A stretch of DNA of 64,000 nucleotides from an uncultured Pseudomonadota bacterium (GTDB taxonomy: Bacteria; Pseudomonadota; Gammaproteobacteria; Ga0077536): assembly GCA_902597385.1 (NCBI GenBank), contig CACJXQ010000006.1, positions 1-64,000 on the forward strand, given 5' to 3'. Made by a program: the position numbers and the translations under genes. The notes under the pieces were generated by a model. It made no database searches and was not told where the DNA came from. It worked only from the letters and a program-made list of their open reading frames with translations. Positions 56,005 through 64,000 of this stretch are shown here, piece by piece (position 1 is the stretch's first letter; each line of letters begins with the position of its first letter).

Positions 56005-56975
56005 TCTATATCTTAAGACGTTTCCTTTACGCTATTCCTATTTTGCTAACCGTGAACGTGCTTACTTTTATATTATTTTTTGTCGTCAATTCACCAGACG
56101 ATATGGCTAGACTACACTTGGGTCAAAAGCATGTTACTCAGGAGTCTATCGAAAAATGGAAGGCAAGCAGAGGATATGATAAGCCATTGCTGTGGAACAT
56201 CAACGAAGATGGGCTTACAAAAGTAAAGAAAACAATTTTTTATGATCACACTGTGAAACTATTTTTCTTTGAATTTGGCCAATCTGACAGTGGTCGAGAT
56301 ATAGGGTTCGATATCACTCAAAGAATGTGGCCTAGTTTGGCAATTGCTGTGCCAGTGCTATTAATTGGTTTAATGGTGACTTTAACTTTAGCATTAATAG
56401 TTTCTTTTTTTCGAGCTACTTATATCGATACCTTTGGAGTTGTAATCTGTGTTGTTATGATGTCTGTTTCAGGTTTGTTTTACATTATCGGAGGGCAATA
56501 TTTAGCAGGAAAGCTATTAAGATTAGTGCCTATCTCAGGTTATGAAGAAGGTCTGATATCTATAAAGTTTGTTATTTTGCCCGTGATTATTGGAGTATTG
56601 TCGGGTCTAGGGGCCAGTACTAGATGGTATAGAACTATTTTTTTAGAGGAAATTAATAAAGACTATGTGAGGACTGCTAGGGCGAAGGGCCTCTCAGAGG
56701 CGATGGTAATGTATTCTCACGTCCTGCGTAATGCGCTCATACCAATACTTACCGGTGTGGTCGTGGTATTGCCTTCCCTTTTCCTAGGTAGTTTGATTAC
56801 AGAGGCGTTTTTTGGAATACCGGGGTTAGGAAGTTACACCATAGAAGCGATTCAGTCACAAGATTTTGCGATTGTGAGGTCAATGGTTTTCTTGGGCTCA
56901 GTTTTATATATTCTGGGCCTAATATTGACAGATATTTCCTACACCATTGCAGATCCTCGAGTGCGGCTAGACTAA
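55998..56975 (+). CDS. Peptide ABC transporter permease, YejB/DppB-like
   Basis: A 325-residue inner-membrane permease. After LIYILRRFLYAIPILLTVNVLTF, the usual first TM of DppB-type proteins, come five more TM segments and the cytoplasmic EAA-like loop DYVRTARAKGLSEAMVMYSHVLRNALIPIL, which contacts the ATPase. ITEAFFGIPGLGSYTIEAI is a typical C-terminal motif. I chose GTG 55998: it overlaps the preceding stop by seven bases and has GGAG upstream. The frame stays open to 55908, but that extension lies inside the binding-protein gene. Confidence 0.9.
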   Translation: MLIYILRRFLYAIPILLTVNVLTFILFFVVNSPDDMARLHLGQKHVTQESIEKWKASRGYDKPLLWNINEDGLTKVKKTIFYDHTVKLFFFEFGQSDSGRDIGFDITQRMWPSLAIAVPVLLIGLMVTLTLALIVSFFRATYIDTFGVVICVVMMSVSGLFYIIGGQYLAGKLLRLVPISGYEEGLISIKFVILPVIIGVLSGLGASTRWYRTIFLEEINKDYVRTARAKGLSEAMVMYSHVLRNALIPILTGVVVVLPSLFLGSLITEAFFGIPGLGSYTIEAIQSQDFAIVRSMVFLGSVLYILGLILTDISYTIADPRVRLD

Positions 56976-56996
56976 TATCCGAAAAGGAAGATTGGA

Positions 56997-58376
56997 ATGG
57001 ACCTCATTATTTTAAAGACAGATCTTCTATTCTTATTAGTCTTGGCAGGCGTAGCAGGATATGTGGTCATTGTTTTGAGGGACGATAACCTCTCAAGAAC
57101 TTGGAAGAAAGTATTTCAAAGACCTCTAGCTGCCTCAGCTGCTTTAATATTCACTTTTTATATTTTGATTGCAGCACTAGATTCGATCCATTTTAAGCTG
57201 ACAGCACAAGATAGGGTTGGTTCTGGGGAGATCCTCAGCGTGTTAGATCTTGTTCTTTGGGATGTTAAGGTAAATGTCGAGAAAACCTATTCGGCCCCGC
57301 TTGCTTATCGGAGTTTTTCTAAAGAAAGTTTACAGCTTGAAAATGGGAAAATTGTGAGGGATTACCCTAGGTTGTTTTACGGTGGGGCGCATCTTAGTGA
57401 CCCAGAAAAAAATCATCATTCCGATCTTAGTCGGCTAATAGCGATGGGATTAATTTCGGGGGTCGCCCTTTGGCTGGGAGCGGCAGGAGTTCTTCTCGTT
57501 TTGCTAAAGTCCTCAGGGTGGGGCAATGTTGCTAGGGTCATCATTAATGGAGAAAGTATTTACCCCTTTAGGTCTATATTGTTAACTCTTGGATTGGTTT
57601 TTCTATTGGTTGGCCTCTTTATTTCTCTTTCTCCTCACTATCATATTTTGGGAACAGATAAGGTAGGAAATGACGTTCTCTATCAAGGGATAAAAAGTAT
57701 TAGAACAGGCGTTTTAATCGGAACCTTGACCACCATAGTGATTCTTCCATTTGCCCTCTTTTTGGGGATTTGTGCGGGCTATTTCAGAGGGTGGGTTGAC
57801 GATCTGGTACAATTTCTCTACACCACCTTATCATCGATACCGGGTGTTCTGTTGATTGCTGCCTCTGCGCTAATGCTAGAGATATACATGGCAAAGCATG
57901 CAGATACTTATTCCAGTTTGGTTATTAGAGCCGACGTACGTCTTCTGGCTTTGTGTCTGATTCTTGGGGTAACTGCCTGGACTGGCTTGTGTCGTTATTT
58001 AAGAGCAGAGACTTTAAAACTGAGAGAAATGGACTATGTGAATGCTGCCAAGGCTTTTGGAACTCCCGCAAGAACGATCCTAGCTAGGCATGTTACACCG
58101 AATGTGATGCATATTGTTATGATAGCGATAGTACTGGATTTTAGTGGGTTGGTTTTAGCCGAGGCCGCACTGACCTATATTGATATCGGTGTGGATCAGA
58201 GCACAGAATCCTGGGGTAATATGATAAACGGCGCTCGGTTAGAGCTAGCTAGGGAACCCGTGGTTTGGTGGTCTCTATTGACAGCTTTTTTGTTTATGCT
58301 GGTTCTAGTTCTAGCAGCAAATATCTTCGCGGATGCAGTTAGAGATGCTTTCGATCCACGAATCAAGGATCGGTAA
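56997..58376 (+). CDS. Peptide ABC transporter permease, YejE/DppC-like, with N-terminal extension
   Basis: A 459-residue second permease. The C-terminal half is standard: LGTDKVGNDVLYQGIKSIRTGVLIG, GICAGYFRGWVDDLVQFLYT, the EAA loop DYVNAAKAFGTPARTILARHVTPNVMHIVM, and LAEAALTYIDIGVDQSTESWGNMI. The first about 220 residues add several TM segments and a soluble loop, more than the roughly 340 residues of YejE. ATG 56997 follows AGGAAG. With the binding protein, first permease and ATPase it makes a complete importer. Confidence 0.88.
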   Translation: MDLIILKTDLLFLLVLAGVAGYVVIVLRDDNLSRTWKKVFQRPLAASAALIFTFYILIAALDSIHFKLTAQDRVGSGEILSVLDLVLWDVKVNVEKTYSAPLAYRSFSKESLQLENGKIVRDYPRLFYGGAHLSDPEKNHHSDLSRLIAMGLISGVALWLGAAGVLLVLLKSSGWGNVARVIINGESIYPFRSILLTLGLVFLLVGLFISLSPHYHILGTDKVGNDVLYQGIKSIRTGVLIGTLTTIVILPFALFLGICAGYFRGWVDDLVQFLYTTLSSIPGVLLIAASALMLEIYMAKHADTYSSLVIRADVRLLALCLILGVTAWTGLCRYLRAETLKLREMDYVNAAKAFGTPARTILARHVTPNVMHIVMIAIVLDFSGLVLAEAALTYIDIGVDQSTESWGNMINGARLELAREPVVWWSLLTAFLFMLVLVLAANIFADAVRDAFDPRIKDR

Positions 58377-58415
58377 CCTTCTTTTCAAAAACATGACAAC
58401 CTATCGGAGATATAA

Positions 58416-60026
58416 TTGCTCGAAGTAAAAAATTTATCTATCGCCTTTTCAGGTTCCCTGAAAAAAAGGGTGGTTAATAATTTGACTTTCTCAGTGGGCT
58501 CTGGGGAAATAGTTGCGTTGGTCGGTGAGTCAGGAAGCGGAAAATCCCTCACTGCTTTGTCGATTCCGCGTCTCTTACCAACGGGAGCCAAGATCATTGG
58601 CGGGTCCGTTCACTTGGCGGGAGAAGATTTATTTCGGTATACAAATTCTGAAATATCACGAGTGCGAGGGTCGAAAATCGGAATTATTTTTCAAGAGGCT
58701 CAGTCTTCCTTGAACCCTGTAGTTTCAATAAAGAAGCAAATATCAGAAGCTTTTAGCCCGAATGTTTTGTCAACTGAAGCTGATATACGGACAAATGTGA
58801 TTAGGTCGTTAAAGGATGTTGGAATTAACGAGGCAGAAGTTATGTTGGATAGATATCCTCATGAGTTCTCCGGGGGAATGAAGCAGAGGGTGATGATAGC
58901 GATTGCATTAGCAAAAACCCCTCAGTTATTAATCGCTGACGAACCCACAACTGCCCTGGACGTGACTGTCCAAGCTCAGATCTTAAGATTAATAAAATCC
59001 CTCCAAGAAAAAAATGATATGTCTGTTCTATTTATAACTCATGATTTAGCGGTGGCGTATCAAATTGCCGATCGAGTCCTGGTTATGCGGGAAGGTGAGA
59101 TAATTGAAAGTGGAAATGTAGATATACTCCGCGAAGGACCTAGTCATCCCTATTCAAGGAAGCTCCTTGACTCTCTACCTGGCTGGCAAAAAAGACAGGG
59201 TGAGGCTAGAACATCGGATTCTAAAGTAAGTGCAAAAGTACTTGATGTGAAAGATTTGAAGGTATGGTTTCCAATTAAAAAAGGCTTGTTCCGCAAAACT
59301 GTTGGACACATAAAAGCTGTGAACGGGGTAAGCCTGGAACTGAAGAAAGGTAAAACCTTAGCGCTGGTAGGGGAGTCGGGGTGCGGTAAAACCACTACAG
59401 GAAAAGCCATAATTCAATTGATAAAAAATACAGAAGGAAGCATTTTTTACAAAGGGAAGAGATTAGAAGAATATAGAGGAGAAGCTGCTAAAAATTTAAG
59501 GTCAGAAATACAAATCGTTTTTCAGGATCCGTTTTCCTCAATGAACCCGAGAATGAGAATCGGAGAAATAATTAGTGAGGGTATGGAGGTGCAAAAGATA
59601 TGCGGTAGTAGGTCAGAAAGGCATCGCAGGGTTGAGGAGCTTCTTACTTTGGTTGGTCTTGAGGCGGAACATTTCAATAGGTATCCTCACGAGTTTTCAG
59701 GAGGTCAGAGACAAAGGATTTGCATTGCTAGGGCTTTATCTGTCAATCCGAGTATTCTGGTATGTGATGAACCGACCAGCTCTTTAGACGTCTCCATACA
59801 ACATCAGATTCTGTCTCTGCTCCTGCAGTTACAAAAGGAGAGTGGCATGAGTTACCTATTTGTGACTCACGATATAGGAGTGGTTGCATATATGGCAGAT
59901 GAGGTTGCAGTAATGAAAGATGGGGTAATTGTCGAAAGTGGGCCCGTCCACGAGGTTTTGAAAAGCCCCAAGATGTTTTATACCAAACAGCTTCTGGACG
60001 CTGTACCGCTGATTCACTCCTCGTGA
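58416..60026 (+). CDS. Peptide ABC transporter ATPase with two nucleotide-binding domains (YejF-like)
   Basis: A 536-residue duplicated ATPase, energising the two permeases upstream. Each half has a Walker A (VGESGSGKS near 30; VGESGCGKT near 320), an ABC signature (HEFSGGMKQR; HEFSGGQRQR), a Walker B (LLIADEPTTALD; ILVCDEPTSSLD) and a switch His (FITHDLA; FVTHDIG). The fusion of DppD- and DppF-like halves is the YejF/GsiA arrangement. The start is TTG 58416, five bases after CGGAGA. The next gene follows after 24 bases. Confidence 0.94.
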   Translation: MLEVKNLSIAFSGSLKKRVVNNLTFSVGSGEIVALVGESGSGKSLTALSIPRLLPTGAKIIGGSVHLAGEDLFRYTNSEISRVRGSKIGIIFQEAQSSLNPVVSIKKQISEAFSPNVLSTEADIRTNVIRSLKDVGINEAEVMLDRYPHEFSGGMKQRVMIAIALAKTPQLLIADEPTTALDVTVQAQILRLIKSLQEKNDMSVLFITHDLAVAYQIADRVLVMREGEIIESGNVDILREGPSHPYSRKLLDSLPGWQKRQGEARTSDSKVSAKVLDVKDLKVWFPIKKGLFRKTVGHIKAVNGVSLELKKGKTLALVGESGCGKTTTGKAIIQLIKNTEGSIFYKGKRLEEYRGEAAKNLRSEIQIVFQDPFSSMNPRMRIGEIISEGMEVQKICGSRSERHRRVEELLTLVGLEAEHFNRYPHEFSGGQRQRICIARALSVNPSILVCDEPTSSLDVSIQHQILSLLLQLQKESGMSYLFVTHDIGVVAYMADEVAVMKDGVIVESGPVHEVLKSPKMFYTKQLLDAVPLIHSS

Positions 60027-60050
60027 AACCAAAGCGTTAAAATTTTCATT

Positions 60051-61436
60051 TTGAGAAAAAACATTATCTGGTTAACTTTTTCTAAATTACGGCAAGATTT
60101 GACGTTACTATTTTCAGTAGGATTGCCCTTAGTATTAAATAATATCTCCAGTTTAGCAGTTAATGTGGCGGACACTTTAATGGCTTCAGCCATGGGAACC
60201 AAGCAGTTGGCTGCGGTAGCGCTAGGTTCTGGGGTCTGGATTTCCCTTTTTCTATTTGGGTTGGGGATTTTAATGGCGGTAGGTCCTAGCGTGGCTCAGC
60301 TTTATGGTAGGGGTGAGTATGAGGAGATAAAAAATCATACCAAGCAGAGTTTTTGGTTAGCTTTAGCAATAAGCCTCTGCGTCATTCTAGTTATGCGCTC
60401 TTTTTTCCCTGTTTTCGAAAGATTGAAAATTGAACCAGAGGTAGCTGATTTAGCCCAAGGATATTTAAATGGCTTGAGCTGGGGCGTTCTGGGAGGTTTC
60501 TTCTATCACACCTTGAAGCAAATGAGTGAAGGCGTGGGTGAGACGATTCCCATCATGATAGTAATGCTGGTTGTTCTTCCGATAAATGTGTTCATCAATT
60601 TTTGTCTTATGAATGGGAAATTCGGCGTGGAGGCGATGGGTGCGGCGGGTTGTGGTGTTGGAAGCGGTCTCAGTTTATGGTTGATGTTTGTTCTACTTTT
60701 TAGCTATACAAGAATTTCTGCTCGGTTCAAAAGATTTTCATTTTCGTTAACTTACCTATCACCGGAGAGAAAGCTATTGAGTAGATTATTCAAATTAGGA
60801 TTACCAATAGGATTGAATTTTTTTCTTTATTCAGCCTTATTTTCGGTTGTTGCGTTGATGATGGGATTTTTTGGAACAGAAGTTATAGCGGCTCATCAGA
60901 TCGTGTTGAATTTTTCTGGTTTGGTTTTTATGTTACCTCTTGGGCTGGGTATGGCGCTAACTATTTGTGTAGGCCAGCTTGTGGGTCGTGCTGATCTCCA
61001 TGGTGCGGTTAGGATAGGTTTCACTGGAATTTTCCTTTGTTTGTCAGTGTCGATTGTTTCCGCTTCGCTCACTTTGTGTTTTGCTGAAAAAATAATCGCT
61101 TTATATACTAAGGAACCTGAAATATCATCGGTTGCCTTATCATTACTCAAGATCGCAGTTTTTCTTCAAGTGGGGGACGCCGTGCAGACTGCGGCTGCTT
61201 TTTCCTTGAGAGGAATAAAAGACACTCGTATTCCAATGATATTAAATGGTTTTAATTATTGGGTGATTGGATTTGGTACAGCTTATTTCGTTGGGATAAG
61301 GCTAGAGGTGGGACCTGCCGGTATTTGGTTTGGGATAGCCCTCTCCCTGGTCTTGGCTGGTTTAACGCTGGTATGGAGGTTTCATATGCTTACCAAGTCG
61401 ATGAGAGGAAAGCTCCTCAGGTCTCACGAGGACTAA
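60051..61436 (+). CDS. MATE family multidrug efflux protein (NorM-like)
   Basis: A 461-residue membrane protein with about 12 TM segments in two repeated halves, an Na+- or H+-driven exporter of cationic compounds. Family features are SVGLPLVLNNISSLAVNVADTLMASAMGTKQLAAVALGSG region (N-half), GEYEEIKNHTKQSFWLAL, MSEGVGETIPIM, FKLGLPIGLNFFLYSALF and AAHQIVLNFSGLVFMLPLGLG (C-half). The start appears to be TTG 60051, with no strong ribosome binding site. It closely follows the ABC operon and overlaps the convergent DUF427 gene by four bases. Confidence 0.9.
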   Translation: MRKNIIWLTFSKLRQDLTLLFSVGLPLVLNNISSLAVNVADTLMASAMGTKQLAAVALGSGVWISLFLFGLGILMAVGPSVAQLYGRGEYEEIKNHTKQSFWLALAISLCVILVMRSFFPVFERLKIEPEVADLAQGYLNGLSWGVLGGFFYHTLKQMSEGVGETIPIMIVMLVVLPINVFINFCLMNGKFGVEAMGAAGCGVGSGLSLWLMFVLLFSYTRISARFKRFSFSLTYLSPERKLLSRLFKLGLPIGLNFFLYSALFSVVALMMGFFGTEVIAAHQIVLNFSGLVFMLPLGLGMALTICVGQLVGRADLHGAVRIGFTGIFLCLSVSIVSASLTLCFAEKIIALYTKEPEISSVALSLLKIAVFLQVGDAVQTAAAFSLRGIKDTRIPMILNGFNYWVIGFGTAYFVGIRLEVGPAGIWFGIALSLVLAGLTLVWRFHMLTKSMRGKLLRSHED

Positions 61437-61837
61437 TGAGAGATTAAACTTACCTTAGAAGTGTCAAAGGCGATCATATTTTTTATCTCACTCGCTTCTG
61501 CAATGGTAGTTTCGTAGACCCAAGCCACATCCTTAATTTTCGTTTGGTTCGAAAAGAGATCTAAATAGTAAGTTGAGCCTTTCAAAGGGCAGAAAGTGCT
61601 TTTTTTATTTTTCTTTAGGTGGGTAGTAACCACATCTTTAAGGGGAAAATAAATCACCGGTGGATAAATATCTAACCCGACTTCTTTTAGTTCGATAGCG
61701 GTATGGCTTTTTGCTAAGATTTGCTCTTCTATTTTTGCTAACCAGAACTTTGGGCTCTCTTTTATCGTCATGTAATGCCGAGGCTCAGCTTGGTTGTGGA
61801 TAGCATCTACTACTAGGGTGATTCCTTCATGCTTCAT
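61433..61837 (-). CDS. DUF427 domain protein
   Basis: A 134-residue protein of the DUF427 family (PF04248): IKESPKFWLAKIEEQILAKSHTAIELKE, PPVIYFPLKDVVTTHLKKNKKSTFCPLKGSTYYLDL, then the closing AWVYETTIAEASEIKNMIAF. The CPLKG motif with its Cys and the YFP motif are typical. The function of the family is not known. The start ATG 61837 has GAGGA upstream. It overlaps the MATE gene's 3' end by four bases and lies downstream of the isochorismatase gene, with a 94-base gap. Confidence 0.83.
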   Translation of the reverse strand: MKHEGITLVVDAIHNQAEPRHYMTIKESPKFWLAKIEEQILAKSHTAIELKEVGLDIYPPVIYFPLKDVVTTHLKKNKKSTFCPLKGSTYYLDLFSNQTKIKDVAWVYETTIAEASEIKNMIAFDTSKVSLISH

Positions 61838-61931
61838 ATATAACTATTCCTCAAATAATTTTAGCACTCTCTCAAATACCGTGACGGTTCCTAAAAAAAT
61901 TGACTTAGATGAAATGGCCACTACAATTTTT

Positions 61932-62549
61932 TTATATTTTTTGAAAATGACTCATGACAGTCTCTACAGGTAAGACATCTGCATATCTTCTTCCAACATC
62001 TCGAAGGGAATCTTTGTGAGCTTGTTCTTCTTGATCTCCGCAGCATTCCTGAGGGACTATGACCCTAAATCCATAGGAGAAAGCGTCCACTACTGATGCC
62101 CGTACACAGCCGCTAGTAGTGCAACCAGTTATAACCACTGTATCTACTCTTTGTTTCCCTAGATAAGTTAGTAAAGGGGTTTGAAAAAAAATAGAGGGAG
62201 CGCTTTTAGTGAAAATAAAGTCATAGTCTTCCTTGAGAATCCTTGGATCTATTTCAGTTGATTTATGGCCTTTAAAAAAGCTACCGTCATATAGCGATGT
62301 GACTTTCCAGTAGCCCATATCACTTATACCATTCCAAGCCACATTGCAGTTGGCAACAGGTATACTTTTCTCTCTAGCTAACTCTAGAAGATTCTTAGTG
62401 TGTAATACTGCACTGTGAATATGTTCACTTTTGCCCGCGAGATACGAAGGGTCTGTAAAACCCAATTGAAAGTCTACTACGAGAACAGCAGTCTGCTCCC
62501 CAAAACCAATTTCGCCACCGCCGTAACCAGCTGTTTTGTAATTATCCAT
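61932..62549 (-). CDS. Isochorismatase-like cysteine hydrolase (N-carbamoylsarcosine amidase type)
   Basis: A 205-residue cysteine hydrolase. The catalytic triad is D26 (VLVVDFQLGF), K115 (FTKSAPSIF) and C148 (TGCTTSGCVRAS). This motif set matches N-carbamoylsarcosine amidohydrolase and related amidases more than isochorismatase proper. The substrate is unknown. It starts one base after the peroxiredoxin stop on the same strand, so the two are likely co-transcribed with gor. No signal peptide, so it is cytoplasmic, unlike the peroxiredoxin. Confidence 0.87.
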   Translation of the reverse strand: MDNYKTAGYGGGEIGFGEQTAVLVVDFQLGFTDPSYLAGKSEHIHSAVLHTKNLLELAREKSIPVANCNVAWNGISDMGYWKVTSLYDGSFFKGHKSTEIDPRILKEDYDFIFTKSAPSIFFQTPLLTYLGKQRVDTVVITGCTTSGCVRASVVDAFSYGFRVIVPQECCGDQEEQAHKDSLRDVGRRYADVLPVETVMSHFQKI

Positions 62550-62550
62550 G

Positions 62551-63066
62551 TTATGTTCCTGGTAAATTATCTAGGACTTCTAGGAGATCCTTTCCCGCTG
62601 AAACTGGATTCACTTTTTTAATGATCTTTAAGATAACTCCTTCTCCGTCAATGATAAATGTCGTTCTAGAAGCGAATTTTCCAAATTTTAAAACGCCATA
62701 TTTCGTGGCAGTGTTGCCATCCGGATCACTTAAGATTGGAAATTTCGCTCGATTTGCCTCAGCGAACTTTGTCAATATTTCATATTCATCTGTGCTTGCC
62801 ATAAATAAGGCTATTTCGTGACTTTCTAGAGCGTTTTCACTTTCCCGAAGTGATTTACACTCAGCAGTTCATCCGCCTGTGAATGCTTTGGGGAACCATG
62901 CCAAGACCACAGTACGCCCCTTGTAGTCCTTCAGGGCATGGAATTTACCGTCCGAGCCCATCAAATTAAATTCAGGGGCTAAATCTCCCTCCGTAACTGC
63001 GTAAGCGGATTGGAGCGACATCAAAAGAGTAAGTAATAAGATTCGCATGGTGTTAAGTGGAAGCAT
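62551..63066 (-). CDS. Selenocysteine-containing exported peroxiredoxin (in-frame UGA read as Sec)
   Basis: A thioredoxin-fold peroxidase of the AhpC/TSA-redoxin group, 171 residues if the in-frame TGA at 62869-62871 is read as selenocysteine. Before it: a signal peptide (MRILLLTLLMSLQSAYA) and the family start GDLAPEFNLMGSDGKFHALKDYKG, then VVLAWFPKAFTGG. The UGA is U66, exactly the peroxidatic cysteine position, and TAECKSLRES follows with C70 as probable resolving partner. After it: FAEANRAKFPILSDPDGNTATKYGVL and a TTFIIDGEGVI strand, all family-conserved. A SECIS-like hairpin follows the UGA. Plain ORF calling splits this into 62869-63066 and 62551-62802. ATG 63066 has a weak ribosome binding site; ATG 63048 is possible. 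gor lies 25 bases upstream. Confidence 0.88.
62829..62862 (-). promoter_or_regulatory. Putative bacterial SECIS element
   Basis: On the minus strand, six bases after the UGA, GAGTGT (62862-62857) pairs with ACGCTC (62834-62829), including one G-U. An AAA/AA internal loop follows, then TCACTT (62853-62848) pairs with AAGTGA (62842-62837), closing a CGGGA pentaloop (62847-62843). The loop starts 21 bases after the UGA and has G at its second position, matching the known bacterial SECIS pattern. It lies inside the coding region, as bacterial SECIS elements do. Confidence 0.78.
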
Positions 63067-63091
63067 ATTTTCTTTTACCGGGGATTAATAT

Positions 63092-64000
63092 TCATTGTTT
63101 AACAGGTTGTCTCATGGTCACCCACTCTTCGGCAGAAGTCGGGTGGATGCCGATGGTCTCATCAAACATGGATTTTGTCGCCCCGGCCTTCATTGCTATC
63201 GCTATTCCTTGAAGGCTCTCTCCCGCGTCAGCTCCCACCATATGGGCGCCAACAACTAAATCGTTTTCGCTATCTACGACAAGTTTCATAAGCGTCCTCT
63301 CGTGATTTCCGGTTAGAGTGTGTTTTAAGGGCTTAAATTCGGAAATGAATATTTTAATTTCCTTGTGTTTTTCTCTTGCTTCTTCTTCAGTGAGACCTAC
63401 CGTGGCAAGGTTGGGGAGGCTGAAAACCGCGCTAGGAATCAAATTGTAGTCTACTCGCTTTTTGCCGTCACCGAATAGGTAGGATACCACTGTCATCGCT
63501 TCTGCTAGAGCGACTGGAGTCAGGTTGACTCTGTCTGTTACGTCTCCAATAGCCAACACAGTATCTATGTTAGTCCTATAATTTTCGTCTACTGCGATAG
63601 CATTCTTTGAGTCTACTTTTATACCTAATTTTTCCAGTCCTAAGTTTTCAGTCAAAGGTGTTCTGCCGGTGGCATACATGATTAAATCACAAGATACTTC
63701 TTCCCCAGAAGAAAAGTTAGCAGTTAACCTGTCATTTTGTTTGGTTATCTCGTTTATTGAGCAGTTAAATTGCAAGTCAATTCCAGATTCTCTTATTTGA
63801 TTAGCGAGAAAGGTTCTCGCATCGAAGTCGAATCCCCGTAGAAACAAATCCCCTCGATACAGTTGAGAAGTATCACAACCTAGACCGTTAAAAATCGAAG
63901 CGAACTCAACGGCTATATAGCCGCCACCGACAACGAGTACTTTCTGTGGCAGTTCTTTTAGGTAGAATGCTTCATCAGAACTAATTACATGTTCGCAACC
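63092..64000 (-). CDS. gor: Glutathione reductase, C-terminal part (gene runs off the window)
   Basis: NADPH-dependent flavoprotein that reduces glutathione disulfide. The visible 302 residues lack the N-terminal FAD domain and redox CxxxxC, which lie beyond base 64000. Present are [20 protein letters not shown], the NADPH-binding [29 protein letters not shown] with the 2'-phosphate-binding arginines, [35 protein letters not shown], and the catalytic His-Glu pair in [13 protein letters not shown] stretch of 251 residues from an internal ATG at 63847 is not the true start; the frame is open to the edge. It heads a likely operon with the seleno-peroxiredoxin and the amidase-like gene. Confidence 0.95.
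   Translation of the reverse strand, partial: GCEHVISSDEAFYLKELPQKVLVVGGGYIAVEFASIFNGLGCDTSQLYRGDLFLRGFDFDARTFLANQIRESGIDLQFNCSINEITKQNDRLTANFSSGEEVSCDLIMYATGRTPLTENLGLEKLGIKVDSKNAIAVDENYRTNIDTVLAIGDVTDRVNLTPVALAEAMTVVSYLFGDGKKRVDYNLIPSAVFSLPNLATVGLTEEEAREKHKEIKIFISEFKPLKHTLTGNHERTLMKLVVDSENDLVVGAHMVGADAGESLQGIAIAMKAGATKSMFDETIGIHPTSAEEWVTMRQPVKQ

Noticed and set aside
62551-63066. Peroxiredoxin as a pseudogene or sequencing error at the TGA
   Set aside because: The stop replaces precisely the catalytic cysteine codon, all flanking sequence is intact, and a SECIS-like hairpin follows. A random nonsense mutation is much less likely.

Overview
The window is a stretch of ordinary bacterial chromosome, dense in genes and moderately AT-rich by eye. 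It is almost certainly from a gammaproteobacterium. The reasons are gene content and order: recJ-rpfE-prfB-lysS; tig-clpP-clpX-lon ... ppiD ... fabI next to a Yej-type peptide ABC transporter; a tRNA Pro-Arg-His-Lys cluster; an AceE of the homodimeric 880-residue type; and an RF2 gene with the classical +1 frameshift site. Two AGCS sodium:alanine symporters and a DAACS carboxylate symporter suggest a sodium-rich, possibly marine habitat (inference). I see no phage, insertion sequence, CRISPR array or other mobile DNA.

Layout. 1-299: start of a yhdP-like gene reading out of the window. 674-9778 (+): alaC, hom, thrC, rpfE, recJ, prfB, lysS. 9784-15118 (-): gdhA, argG, a Nudix hydrolase and a molybdopterin oxidoreductase. 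15174-22028: a secreted PQQ-type sugar dehydrogenase, an alpha/beta hydrolase, a thiolase coupled to a DUF1329 protein, a cupin, a GST and a three-domain glutaredoxin/A-type/rhodanese fusion. 22068-31295 (-): aceF and aceE, a lipoprotein, two HAD phosphatases, a LOG protein, an exported unknown and an MmgE/PrpD protein. 31345-40633: an exported-looking hydratase, the divergent ppsR/ppsA pair, nadC, an AGCS symporter, an aspartic protease, egtD, ampD and lpxH. 40892-43554: a promoter with four tRNAs, a second AGCS symporter, an NTF2-like protein and tRNA-Leu. 43642-51731: tig, clpP, clpX, lon with a heat-shock promoter, tRNA-Val, tRNA-Asp and ppiD. 51754-61436: DAACS symporter, fabI, a four-gene peptide ABC transporter and a MATE pump. 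61433-64000 (-): DUF427, an isochorismatase-like hydrolase, a peroxiredoxin and glutathione reductase (cut by the window end).

The most notable item is the peroxiredoxin at 62551-63066. Simple gene calling splits it into two ORFs at an in-frame UGA. That UGA sits exactly where the peroxidatic cysteine belongs, and right after it lies a two-tier hairpin with a G-rich pentaloop that looks like a bacterial SECIS element. I read it as an exported selenocysteine peroxiredoxin, probably co-transcribed with gor. Together with prfB this gives two separate UGA recoding events in one window: a +1 frameshift that makes the UGA release factor, and a selenocysteine insertion that competes with that same factor.

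Several genes (rpfE, recJ, the molybdopterin oxidoreductase, the peptide-binding lipoprotein, its ATPase, MATE, and probably ppsR and alaC) appear to start with TTG. Start positions were chosen from family N-termini and Shine-Dalgarno spacing and may be off by a few codons.
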